Assembly: GCA_028285545.1 (NCBI GenBank)
Contig: JANQPA010000107.1
Location: 39,569 to 103,568 of the forward strand
Source: Saprospiraceae bacterium
GTDB lineage: Bacteria > Bacteroidota > Bacteroidia > Chitinophagales > Saprospiraceae
Reading direction: 5' to 3'
Length of the DNA: 64,000 nt
Shown piece by piece: positions 55,101-62,209 of this stretch. Below the pieces are notes generated by a model. That model made no database searches and was not told the origin of the DNA. It saw only the letters and a program-made list of their open reading frames with translations. The position numbers were made by a program, and so were the translations under genes. Numbering within the stretch: position 1 is the stretch's first letter; each line of letters begins with the position of its first letter.

Positions 55101-56211
55101 ATGTAATGGAACAATTCACGGGACTACCACCGATCCTTTGACCTATAATACTCAAGGCGTCCACATCATCACCTGGACTTTTGATGATGGCAATGGAAAC
55201 ACTGCTTCTCAAACCCAACGAGTAGTCATCAGAGATCGGCAAGCTCCTGTACCCGACCAAGCTAATTTGCCTACTTTGACTGGATCTTGCTCGATCATAG
55301 TAAGCAATTTCCCTACTGCTACCGATAATTGTGCAGGCTCAGTTAGGGCTACAACTGACAGTCCTCTGGAATTTGAACAGGAAGGAACCTTTGCCATCCT
55401 CTGGAAATATGACGATGGTAATGGCAATACCAACATTCAGACTCAGTGGGTGATTGTTGGAGGTGATGCAGCTCCTAATGCAAGGTGTAAAGATATTTCT
55501 TTACCTATGATAGGCAATGGATCGGTCAGCATCAAAGCAGCTGATATTGACAATGGTTCTTTTGATGATTGTAGTTCTGTGAGTTTGCTCATCAGTCCGG
55601 CAGGCGGTTCTATTTTTGGTACTCCTCTTCCTCCAGCACCAAGTATGGACCTGTATTGCAAAGATGGGAAAGAGCAAAACCTCTTGCTTTGGGTGGCTAA
55701 TGAAAATGGAAATTCGGCTTATTGTCAAGCCAAGGTTACGCTAGAGGGTACCGACACCGACAATGACGGAATCCTGGACAATTGTGACAACTGCCAAGAC
55801 ACCTATAACCCGGATCAAAAAGATGAAAACAATAATGGTACAGGAGATGCCTGTGAACAAAACAGTAACCCCGGTCCCAATCCTGGAGGCTGGGGAGCAT
55901 GGAATCTGAAAAAGGAAGGAAAAGAGGAAAACAACATTATCACTAAATTGAAGGCTTATCCCAATCCGTTCCAGGAAGAGATCAATTTGAGTTTTGAGTT
56001 GATCCAGAAAGAAAAAACTACCATTGAGATTTTCAACATTCACGGGCAAAGTGTACATACACTGTTGTCAGAAGTAATCCCTGGTGGTGAGCACCGAGTC
56101 TTGTGGGATGGAAGAGATCAAAATGGACAATCAATGCCGGCAGGTATTTATTTGGTAAGGTTAAGAGCAGGGAAGGCTTTGATTAATCAGAAGGTACTTT
56201 TACAGAGATAA
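52117..56211 (+). CDS. Large HYR-module adhesin with TSP3 repeat and T9SS sorting domain
   Basis: A 1364-residue surface protein. A signal peptide is followed by about eight Ig-like HYR-type modules of about 85 residues, each with paired cysteines (PPSINC, PPSISC, PPGIEC, PPWVSC, PPEITC starts). Five near-identical 75-76-residue modules follow (APVPDQETLP ... WTFDDGNGN), then one more HYR module. The end holds a calcium-binding TSP3 segment (TDNDGILDNCDNCQDTYNPDQ), a glycine/proline linker and a T9SS domain of the FlgD-like type (AYPNPFQEEINLS to NQKVLLQR). It is probably an adhesin or matrix protein. Confidence 0.93.
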   Translation: MKSTSNLISFDGLFAFRSTLNLFIFLVFLCGVNPGNATSIILENKSLNEENTPPIARCKDITVSANNNCEAEVEASEFNRRSFDADGDPLSFSVSPSGPFQYGGTRVVLTVSDGTSSSTCNARIEVVDYTPPSINCLAPDPQAPLIFEYSDLGTVLDADQLASYSDNCYLAYVNPLKIRLSCSHVNKVTPIQIVVRDYVGFTRYCNSYITVKNPAPPSISCLYQDSSEPLLVNLRGRNASLRPWDVASYEYSGYCGSNIIEMSQSDFDCSDLNQTIPLTITITDRHDNANSCTSYIKVNDDRPPGIECKGNPVFPVEVDINFSNNITLDPEDLAVFANADFCGKNSVKLSKSEVGCEDVSQILPITVTVEDPGGNESSCISYVLVNDTRPPWVSCKYPSSNSPKIIDLSGTSVDLEADDLIDYNDNCGPLKVTLSKPALTCIDLRFNFRSITIEVEDLSGNKNSCISYVKAKLVDDGSTPMVECKYTSDSPLVLALDPENDNKVTVTTDQLATWDDNICVKSAVVDTRYGRTFDCNYVNLSRSLKIEIFYENGTYASCRSWVKIIDETPPEITCNNPDKNNPKVVLAGPGGPDGTTPISLYMVGFARDNCEVASANFSREYLDCSDIGTVFPVTVSVTDKGGNTSESCTSYLSVIDKNRPRLECQNAKVLLDKNGMGKLEIDQVLISSSDNCGAVKILGFNQSEFDCSHRGFNWVRLDGEDDHSNVGNCWVQIEVVDGTAPVPDQETLPDITGQCSASVSSTPTATSNCEGTIIGTTTDPLSYSTQGIHIITWTFDDGKGNVSTQTQKVIIDDISKPMPDLNALPILKGECSVSVSSAPTATDNCAGTIIGTTKDPLSYSSQGTHIITWTFDDGNGNVEMQTQTVIIKDISAPVPNVTSLPVVKGLCEVGLEPPFATDNCAGQVVGSTSDPLYFNNEGTYSVTWIFDDGNGNTSSQDQTIVLEDDIAPVPDRETLPTLRAQCGLTVSTKPTATDRCNGTIHGTTTDPLTYNTQGVHIITWTFDDGNGNTASQTQRVVIRDRQAPVPDQANLPTLTGSCSIIVSNFPTATDNCAGSVRATTDSPLEFEQEGTFAILWKYDDGNGNTNIQTQWVIVGGDAAPNARCKDISLPMIGNGSVSIKAADIDNGSFDDCSSVSLLISPAGGSIFGTPLPPAPSMDLYCKDGKEQNLLLWVANENGNSAYCQAKVTLEGTDTDNDGILDNCDNCQDTYNPDQKDENNNGTGDACEQNSNPGPNPGGWGAWNLKKEGKEENNIITKLKAYPNPFQEEINLSFELIQKEKTTIEIFNIHGQSVHTLLSEVIPGGEHRVLWDGRDQNGQSMPAGIYLVRLRAGKALINQKVLLQR
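54334..55470 (+). repeat. Coding tandem repeat, five 225-228-bp HYR modules
   Basis: Module starts are at 54334, 54562, 54790, 55015 and 55243, and the array ends at 55470, giving units of 228, 228, 225, 228 and 228 bp. Each begins with a PVPD-like motif and contains the TDNCAG and WTFDDGNGN motifs. The DNA is similar enough to allow unit gain or loss by recombination. Confidence 0.9.
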
Positions 56212-56224
56212 GTGGAAAAAATTA

Positions 56225-56292
56225 AGACATGGGGTTATGTAAAAAGTGTGGGCGGCGGATCGTCGCCCACACTTTTTACACAACCCATGTCT
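56225..56292. terminator. Long hairpin containing a bidirectional intrinsic terminator
   Basis: Arms 56225-56254 and 56264-56292 pair almost throughout (one bulge, one mismatch) across about 29 bp. At the centre, GTGTGGGCG/CGCCCACAC is flanked by AAAAA and TTTTT (56273-56277), so both strands have a stem plus U-tract. It ends the adhesin gene (14 bp earlier) and could also end transcripts from the other side. Confidence 0.85.
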
Positions 56293-56548
56293 AGAGTTCA
56301 CCTTATTTATATTTAATGACAATTCAGTTATATATAATATTTCAACCTATCAGCATAAATACTTATTTTAGGAGATATTGCCTTTCAAGAAATGGAACCT
56401 GAACGATGAAGTTTTAGATCAGGAGTTCAGAGTTTTAAGTGGCGAGCTCTGCCTGCTGGTTCCTGCTGGTCTCCTAATTAAATACAAATACTTCCTAAAT
56501 TCAGGCGTAAGTGCGGTTAAGCACTTGCATCTATTCCATTTAGACCAT
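56293..56548. other. Spacer between the adhesin terminator and the VIT1-family gene
   Basis: About 256 bp with a short open frame of doubtful content. CCTGCTGGTT is repeated as CCTGCTGGTC near 56453-56472. No RNA gene or promoter is evident. Confidence 0.4.
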
Positions 56549-57277
56549 CTAGGCCAACCATCCTTCTAACAAATCGCCTACAAAATAAGACACTGCCGCT
56601 GCAATGGCTCCTAAAATCAGAGTTTCCAGTATACCCTTCCATCGATTAGTCTGGGTAACGTAGGTTTTTAAAAATCCGATTACGCTAAAGGCTAATCCTG
56701 TGAGAATACAGGTCACTAAAAACATATTGCCTTCAAATCCAAAGATATAATCCCATACATAGATTACGAGAGGCACTAACCCCACTGTTACAAAGGCTAA
56801 ATAAGTCACTGCCCCCATAGCAAAAGGAGATTTGCTTTCGGGAATCATTTCCAATTCTTCCTTCATCATTAAATCCACCCATCGGTCACGATCGGAAGTA
56901 ATGACATCTACCACTTGTTCCAATAATTCACCCTCAAATCCTTTGGCAGCAAAAATTTCACGAACTTCCTCACGCTCTTTCTCTGGAATATTGTCTACTT
57001 CCCAATATTCAACGGCCTTGTGTTTTTCATAATTTTCCCGCTCAGATTTAGTAGACAAATAGGCACCAACAGACATAGCGAAGCCATCTGCCAAGAGGTT
57101 GGCAAAACCCAATATAATAATTATAGAACTGTCTAGGCTGGCTCCAACAGAACCCGCCACCACTGCAAAGGTGGTCACACTTCCATCAATTCCTCCGTAA
57201 ACAAATTCACCTAAATAGTTCTGAAAACGTTTGTAAAAAGTATTCGTGCCATGAAGAGCATCTTCGTCGTGATTCAT
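56549..57277 (-). CDS. VIT1/CCC1 family iron/manganese transporter
   Basis: A 242-residue membrane protein with the family signature GGIDGSVTTFAVVAGSVGASLD in the first span, then FANLLADGFAMSVGAYLSTKSERE. A cytoplasmic loop rich in acidic residues (REEVREIFAAKGFEGELLEQVVDVI; LMMKEELEMIPE) probably binds metal. Three more spans follow. VIT1-type proteins export Fe2+ or Mn2+ from the cytoplasm by proton exchange. It is 135 bp upstream of the gap containing a short-word array. Confidence 0.9.
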   Translation of the reverse strand: MNHDEDALHGTNTFYKRFQNYLGEFVYGGIDGSVTTFAVVAGSVGASLDSSIIIILGFANLLADGFAMSVGAYLSTKSERENYEKHKAVEYWEVDNIPEKEREEVREIFAAKGFEGELLEQVVDVITSDRDRWVDLMMKEELEMIPESKSPFAMGAVTYLAFVTVGLVPLVIYVWDYIFGFEGNMFLVTCILTGLAFSVIGFLKTYVTQTNRWKGILETLILGAIAAAVSYFVGDLLEGWLA

Positions 57278-57311
57278 AATTAAATCTTTTTCTGGATTTA
57301 GATATGTTTGA

Positions 57312-57415
57312 GGTTACAGGGTTACGCAAATATCAATATTTATTAACCTAAACACGCAATAACTTGAAAACGTAAAAACTTGAACACGAGAACACGTAAT
57401 AACCCGAACACTTTA
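57312..57415. repeat. Octamer-word array TAACTTGA/ACACGTAA, inverted halves
   Basis: The left half holds GGTTACAG and GGTTACGC (57312-57327). The right half (57344-57415) has nine 8-nt words in phase, alternating forms of TAACTTGA and ACACGTAA. GGTTAC is the reverse of the TAACC in the right half. The last word contains the TolC-like gene's stop codon (57413-57415). Confidence 0.75.
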
Positions 57416-58603
57416 TCTCACCAAAAACCTCAAATCAATAATGGCCTGATTGTACTGATTTACTGCCTCCAAATACTCTAGCTCATTTTGAAAAGCCACA
57501 TCAATACTTTGCAGGTACTGAAAAAAATCTATTTCTCCAGCAAGTAACTGTGTATCGGCTAAGGAGCGTAAACGACCAGATTCTTCAAGTAGCTGAGTAG
57601 CCGGTCCTCGGAGATAATTATTATATCGGATAGCAATTTGCTCTATTTTATCTAATTGCCAGCTTAGTTCTTGCCGGGTTTGCTCAAAGCGTTGATCAGC
57701 TATCATTTTTCGGACCCTATCCTCCTCAATTTTTGCTTTGCCTGCTTTTTTGAATAGAGGTACTAATGTTCCAATATTAATCCCTTGCAGAGAATAATCA
57801 GGTCGAATACTCTGATTAAAATAACCGAAATTCCATTGAGGAGCCAGTTCTTTTTCGCTTACCTGTATTTGAGCCTCCGCAATAAGCTGTTCTTGTTCCA
57901 AGGGTCGCAATAGTTGCTCATTTACCTCAAGGTTTGCTGGAAAGGGTAGAATGACAAGTTGGGTATCAATCTGAATATTCCTTTCTGTGATCCAGGCTGC
58001 TGTGGCCAGTTCATTTCCGGCGGCTTCTTCTTCGGCCTTTCCCTTACTGATTAGTCTGCTGAGTTGTATGATTTTACTATTGGCAATAGATAACTGTAAG
58101 CGATCTATTTCTCCTGCATCAAATTGTGCCTGGGTCTTTTCTTCCAAAAGCTCATATAGACTAAGTTGCCGGTCAAGAATTCTGGATCTGGCAGCAAAAT
58201 AGGACCACAGAAACCAAAGCTTTTGAACCCTATTTGCCAATTGAACTTCTTTTACATTTTTTTGCTGATTGGCGAGGACGACCTCTTGTAAAGCTACATT
58301 TCTACGCTTTCGATCTGCTCCAATTGCTCCTAAACTCTGGTTGACTAAAAAGTTGTAATCAATCAAACTGGTGTTGGTCTGTCCTATACTCAAGGAAAAG
58401 CTGGTGGCAGGAACCTGCCGAGCCTGATCAAATTTAGTTTCTGCCAAATTGAATTGCAAATCCGACATTTTTAATTCTGGATGATTTTCCAATACTAAAT
58501 TAACAGCGTCCTGCGGGCCAATAACTGAACCCTGAGCAATTAGCATAATACTTGGAAATACAAATATCCATACTATAAAAAGAGATTTGGTTGTATTTTT
58601 CAT
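57413..58603 (-). CDS. TolC family outer-membrane channel protein
   Basis: A 396-residue efflux channel subunit from ATG 58603 (an upstream ATG at 58639 would add 12 lysine-rich residues). It has a signal peptide (ending MLIAQGS) and two long helical repeats of the OEP type (VIGPQDAVNLVLENHPELKMSDLQ; QLLAGEIDFFQYLQSIDVAFQNELEYLEAVNQYNQAIIDLRFL). It would trimerise in the outer membrane. No adaptor or pump gene is adjacent, so it may serve pumps elsewhere, perhaps the cluster at 1026. Confidence 0.87.
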   Translation of the reverse strand: MKNTTKSLFIVWIFVFPSIMLIAQGSVIGPQDAVNLVLENHPELKMSDLQFNLAETKFDQARQVPATSFSLSIGQTNTSLIDYNFLVNQSLGAIGADRKRRNVALQEVVLANQQKNVKEVQLANRVQKLWFLWSYFAARSRILDRQLSLYELLEEKTQAQFDAGEIDRLQLSIANSKIIQLSRLISKGKAEEEAAGNELATAAWITERNIQIDTQLVILPFPANLEVNEQLLRPLEQEQLIAEAQIQVSEKELAPQWNFGYFNQSIRPDYSLQGINIGTLVPLFKKAGKAKIEEDRVRKMIADQRFEQTRQELSWQLDKIEQIAIRYNNYLRGPATQLLEESGRLRSLADTQLLAGEIDFFQYLQSIDVAFQNELEYLEAVNQYNQAIIDLRFLVR

Positions 58604-58696
58604 TTTTATTAATGATTTTTTAATGATTTTCATTTCCATACCCTTATTTTATCAAAATTCTATATTTATACCCAGAAAAAGGTAGACAATCGTACC

Positions 58697-59269
58697 ATGC
58701 AGGATCAGAAAAAACTATTTACCGCCATCCGCAATGGAAATGAAATGGCCTTTGAACAGTTATTTCATGCTCAATATGAAAAATTGTATCGCTTGTGCCG
58801 TCGCTATATTTATGAAAAAGAGGTGGCGGAAGAACTGGTTCAGGATGTTTTCATTTACATTTGGCAAAATAGAAAATCACTGGTTATTACTTCTTCTCTC
58901 TCCTCCTACCTGGCTACAGCTGTAAAAAACCGCTCGCTAAATTATCTAAAAAGTAAATATGCACAACAAAAAGCGCTCACCATTGATGATACATTTTTAG
59001 ATCTCATGGATGGCTGGGATGAAAATAGAGAAATTCACGAAAACTTAAAGGAGGTTTTAAAAAAAGGGATTGATTCCCTCCCTGAAAAATGTCGCATCAT
59101 TTTCAATTTGAGTAGAAATTCTGGTATGACCTATAATGAAATAGCGGAAGAATTATCCATATCCAAAGAGTCTGTAAAAAGTCAGATAAAAATTGCTTTG
59201 CAAAAATTAAGAATCTACCTAAAAGAGCATCTGGAGTTTCTTTTCATCCTTTTCCATACTTTTTTTTAA
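58697..59269 (+). CDS. ECF-type RNA polymerase sigma factor (FecI-like)
   Basis: A 190-residue sigma-70 family protein with sigma-2 (FEQLFHAQYEKLYRLCRRYIYEKEVAEELVQDVFIYIWQ) and sigma-4 (LPEKCRIIFNLSRNSGMTYNEIAEELSISKESVKSQIKIALQKLRIYL). It is the usual length for the FecI/Bacteroidota group and divergent from the TolC gene. A FecR-type anti-sigma gene follows after 65 bp and a TonB receptor three genes later, so it should respond to an outer-membrane signal and drive that operon. Confidence 0.93.
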   Translation: MQDQKKLFTAIRNGNEMAFEQLFHAQYEKLYRLCRRYIYEKEVAEELVQDVFIYIWQNRKSLVITSSLSSYLATAVKNRSLNYLKSKYAQQKALTIDDTFLDLMDGWDENREIHENLKEVLKKGIDSLPEKCRIIFNLSRNSGMTYNEIAEELSISKESVKSQIKIALQKLRIYLKEHLEFLFILFHTFF

Positions 59270-59334
59270 AAAAAATTATTCCTTTTCCCCCTATCAAAAA
59301 AATAGATTGTCTTAATAATTGAAAAGCTTTTAAA

Positions 59335-60312
59335 ATGGATTATCCGCAAATCATTGAGTACTTGAATGGACATGGTTCTTCTGACCAACAGAAGGCCGTA
59401 GAACAGTGGATACAGGAAGATCCAAAGCATCAGGCCGTATTTGAAAAAGTCAAGAAGATTTGGCTGGATGCCGCCTCTGAAGAGGAAAAGGAAGCAATTG
59501 ATGTTCCAAAAGCCTGGCAAAATGTTGCCGGACATCTTCAGAAGGAAAAAAGTAGAATTATTTACCGGAAAAGAAGTTGGGCTGGGCTTGCAGCAGTTCT
59601 TCTGCTAGGAGTACTGACTTATGTAAGTCGTGACCTCTGGATGACCAATCCAATGCAAACGGTGGTAGCCGAAAATGGAATTAGGCCTACAGAAGTAAAA
59701 TTATCAGATGGGTCTACAGTTTGGTTGAATCAAAACTCCCAGCTCATTTTTCCCAAAAAATTCAAGGGAAAAGAACGGAAGGTAATACTAGAAGGAGAAG
59801 CTTATTTTGACGTTCAAAGAAATGAGGAAAAAGCCTTTAAAATAAGTGCTAACCGAACCGAAATTGAAGTATTGGGAACTTCCTTTGATGTGATGGCCTA
59901 TCCAGACAGCATCGGGGTAAGAGTACAAGTAGCCAGTGGTCGAGTAGGGTTTTATTCAGCTACAGACAGCATTTATCTAGTAAAAGATGAAGAAGGTTTT
60001 TTTGATAAAACCCAAAACACACTGTCAAAGACTGAGCAAAGACTCAAAAACAAAACCTCCTGGAAAACCAAAATTCTTGTTTTTGAAGATGCCTCAATTA
60101 AGGAAGTTATTACATTATTAGAACAAATTTACCAGGTAAGCATTCGAATGGAAAATGAAAACATTGGAAGATGTCGGTTTAATTCGACCTTTGACAAAGA
60201 GGACCTTAATACAATTCTTGAGACCATCGGCACCTTATTCGGTCTTGAGGTTGATCAAAAAACCAATAATGAATACATTTTAAATGGACAGGGATGTCCG
60301 ATTAATCAATAA
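59335..60312 (+). CDS. FecR family anti-sigma factor/regulator
   Basis: A 325-residue transmembrane regulator. It has a cytoplasmic N-domain (about 1-80), one span (WAGLAAVLLLGVLTYVS), the periplasmic FecR domain (GIRPTEVKLSDGSTVWLNQNSQLIFPKKFKGKERKVILEGEAYFDVQRNEEKAF; IEVLGTSFDVMAY) and a C-terminal STN-like domain (SIKEVITLLEQIYQVSIRMENENI). It would receive the signal from the TonB receptor and release the sigma factor. Gap to the sigma gene is 65 bp. Confidence 0.93.
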   Translation: MDYPQIIEYLNGHGSSDQQKAVEQWIQEDPKHQAVFEKVKKIWLDAASEEEKEAIDVPKAWQNVAGHLQKEKSRIIYRKRSWAGLAAVLLLGVLTYVSRDLWMTNPMQTVVAENGIRPTEVKLSDGSTVWLNQNSQLIFPKKFKGKERKVILEGEAYFDVQRNEEKAFKISANRTEIEVLGTSFDVMAYPDSIGVRVQVASGRVGFYSATDSIYLVKDEEGFFDKTQNTLSKTEQRLKNKTSWKTKILVFEDASIKEVITLLEQIYQVSIRMENENIGRCRFNSTFDKEDLNTILETIGTLFGLEVDQKTNNEYILNGQGCPINQ

Positions 60313-60336
60313 TTATTTCCCCAATTTAAAGATTTT

Positions 60337-60376
60337 CTAATCTGAATAATTCCTTCAGATTAGTGTTCATCTGAAC
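60337..60376 (+). terminator. Stem-loops after fecR
   Basis: CTAATCTGAA (60337-60346) pairs perfectly with TTCAGATTAG (60354-60363), followed by GTTCA-TC-TGAAC at 60365-60376. No U-tract follows. It may be a weak terminator or attenuator between the regulators and the membrane genes. Confidence 0.5.
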
Positions 60377-60436
60377 ATTGCAGACACAGCAATGGTGGGG
60401 AACTTATTTTTTTACCAAAACAATCACCACGACAAA

Positions 60437-61018
60437 ATGAAAAACCTATTTGTTTTTTTCTGCCTGCTATTCTTTTTATCAGGAATGCTGCAGGCCCAGG
60501 AAGCTAATAAAGGCTTCTACTTAAAAATTGCCTATGCCGGCGGCATGATTACCCATCCAGGCTTCAGTGTGGGAGCAGGATATCAATTAAGTCAATGGAC
60601 CAATACCAAGCGAAACGGCAATATCGTAACACAGGATATCCGTTTGGGCATAAACCTTGGTACGTATTTCCATAAACGCATGCATACAGGCATATTCATC
60701 ACCCCAAATATTGAATGGATAAGAACCAGCCCTAAAGGTTTTCAGTTTGGTCTTAACCTATCAGGAGGCTACTTAAAAACATTCGTTCCAAATACATTTA
60801 AAGTAGATGGAGAAGGCTTGGTTCAAAAACAACAAGGCAGCGGCACCGATCATTTCATCTTTATGCCTGGCCTTCGATTGGGTAAAGATTTAAGTATTAA
60901 TGGCAAAGCAAACATGGAATGGTTTGTAAATAATCAACTGATGTTTCAAAGCCCTTATTTTGACAAAACCAACAAATATTTACTAACCGAAATAGGTGTA
61001 AATTTTAAATTACAATAA
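60437..61018 (+). CDS. Putative outer-membrane beta-barrel protein
   Basis: A 193-residue protein from ATG 60437 (MKNLFVFF...GMLQAQ signal peptide); an ATG 15 codons upstream would add a polar stretch. After cleavage it is a run of alternating strands (FYLKIAYAGGMIT; IRLGINLGTYFHKRMHTG; ITPNIEWIRTSPKGFQFGLNLSGGYLKTF) with a final aromatic strand, as in small 8-10-strand barrels. No catalytic motif is visible. It starts 2 bp before the downstream hydrolase gene, so translation is probably coupled. Confidence 0.7.
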   Translation: MKNLFVFFCLLFFLSGMLQAQEANKGFYLKIAYAGGMITHPGFSVGAGYQLSQWTNTKRNGNIVTQDIRLGINLGTYFHKRMHTGIFITPNIEWIRTSPKGFQFGLNLSGGYLKTFVPNTFKVDGEGLVQKQQGSGTDHFIFMPGLRLGKDLSINGKANMEWFVNNQLMFQSPYFDKTNKYLLTEIGVNFKLQ

Positions 61019-61020
61019 TC

Positions 61021-62073
61021 ATGAAAAACCAACTGTTATTCTATTTTCTAATGGCTTGTACTGTCTTTTCTTGTAGTGAAAATGCAAGTATCAGTACTCA
61101 GGCCGATGATTTTTTTCATTTGGAGGAAGAAGGGGCCTATCTTCCGCTATGGGTAAGAGGTAATACTGCCTCCGGAAAAATTCTTTTATATGTACAGGGA
61201 GGTCCCGGATTAAATACTCTTGACATGGCCATTGTTGATTACCTGGGATGGGAAGAAACACTGGAGAAAGATTACGCCGTTGCCTATTATGATCAAAGAG
61301 GTACTGGAAATGCTCAAGGGGATTTTGATTGGGAATCAGTAAGTTTGGATCAATATATAAAAGATCTTAGGAAAATGGTTCAATTATTAAGAGATCAATA
61401 TCCTAATAACGAGATCTATTTACTGGGGCATAGTTTTGGAGGTTGGCTGACCTATCTATATGCTTTGGAATACCAAGGCAATACTCAAATTGAAGGAATT
61501 ATAGCTGCCAATGCTCCATTTACCACGGACAATAATGAAATCCGCTGGAAATTTCGACATGAGTTTCTGGTGAACATATCACAAGAGTTTGTTGAACAGG
61601 GAAAGGACACCGAATTTTGGTCAGAAGCACTTCAATGGACTCAAGATCATCCAGAAATTATTGACATTGAGGAAAAAAGACAATGGAATAGGTATGTTAT
61701 CAGGGGGCTTGAAGAATACCAGGTTGAGGTACCCTTATCTGCTGGAAAAATCATAAAAGGAGTATTTTTCTCATCATACAACATTTTCCCAAGTCTTTTA
61801 GATGTGGAACGTCTGGATAAAGTAGCGGATCGCTTATTTGAAGATGAGAAAGGCATTGATGTTTTATCACAGGTTAATGAAATTAATCTTCCGATATTAT
61901 TGATCACAGGAAGATATGATGATATCGCACCACCCGAAGAATTTAACTTTGCTTTTGATCAGATTGGATCTTCTCAAAAAGAGTTAAAGATCTTACCTGA
62001 TGCTGGCCATGATTCATTTTTAAACCAGCCTGAATTATTTAGAGAGGCGGTTAGAGGCTTTGTAGAAGATTAA
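61021..62073 (+). CDS. Alpha/beta hydrolase lipoprotein (proline iminopeptidase-like)
   Basis: A 350-residue lipoprotein (signal ending VFSC) with an alpha/beta hydrolase core. It has LLYVQGGPGLNT (oxyanion loop), YYDQRGTGNA, the nucleophile elbow LLGHSFGG, a later acid in ILLITGRYDDIAP and the histidine DAGHDSF. The QGGPG/DQRGTG pattern is typical of proline iminopeptidase-type (S33) enzymes. Placed between a FecIR pair and a TonB receptor, it may process the receptor's ligand or a released peptide at the cell surface. Confidence 0.87.
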   Translation: MKNQLLFYFLMACTVFSCSENASISTQADDFFHLEEEGAYLPLWVRGNTASGKILLYVQGGPGLNTLDMAIVDYLGWEETLEKDYAVAYYDQRGTGNAQGDFDWESVSLDQYIKDLRKMVQLLRDQYPNNEIYLLGHSFGGWLTYLYALEYQGNTQIEGIIAANAPFTTDNNEIRWKFRHEFLVNISQEFVEQGKDTEFWSEALQWTQDHPEIIDIEEKRQWNRYVIRGLEEYQVEVPLSAGKIIKGVFFSSYNIFPSLLDVERLDKVADRLFEDEKGIDVLSQVNEINLPILLITGRYDDIAPPEEFNFAFDQIGSSQKELKILPDAGHDSFLNQPELFREAVRGFVED

Positions 62074-62087
62074 GTGAGAAAGTTTAA

Positions 62088-62209
62088 GACATGTCATGTC
62101 TAGACATGACATGTCCCTCTTTGAAAAAATACTTTTATTGATAATCAGTAACTTAGGACATGACATGTCTAAGATATGTCATGTCCCCAAAAATCCGACA
62201 TGTCATGTC
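62088..62209. repeat. Palindromic word array GACATGTC, overlapping a gene start
   Basis: GACATGTCATGTC (62088-62100) and its reverse complement (62103-62115) form a perfect 28-bp palindrome. Arms 62156-62166 and 62176-62186 pair again, and GACATGTCATGTC recurs at 62197-62209. ATGs at 62160, 62181 and 62205 inside the array are all in frame with the downstream TonB receptor. Confidence 0.88.

Noticed and set aside
56378..56569. Short open frame overlapping the end of the VIT1-family gene
   Set aside because: It has a non-ATG start, overlaps a real gene on the other strand and carries only a local 10-nt duplication.
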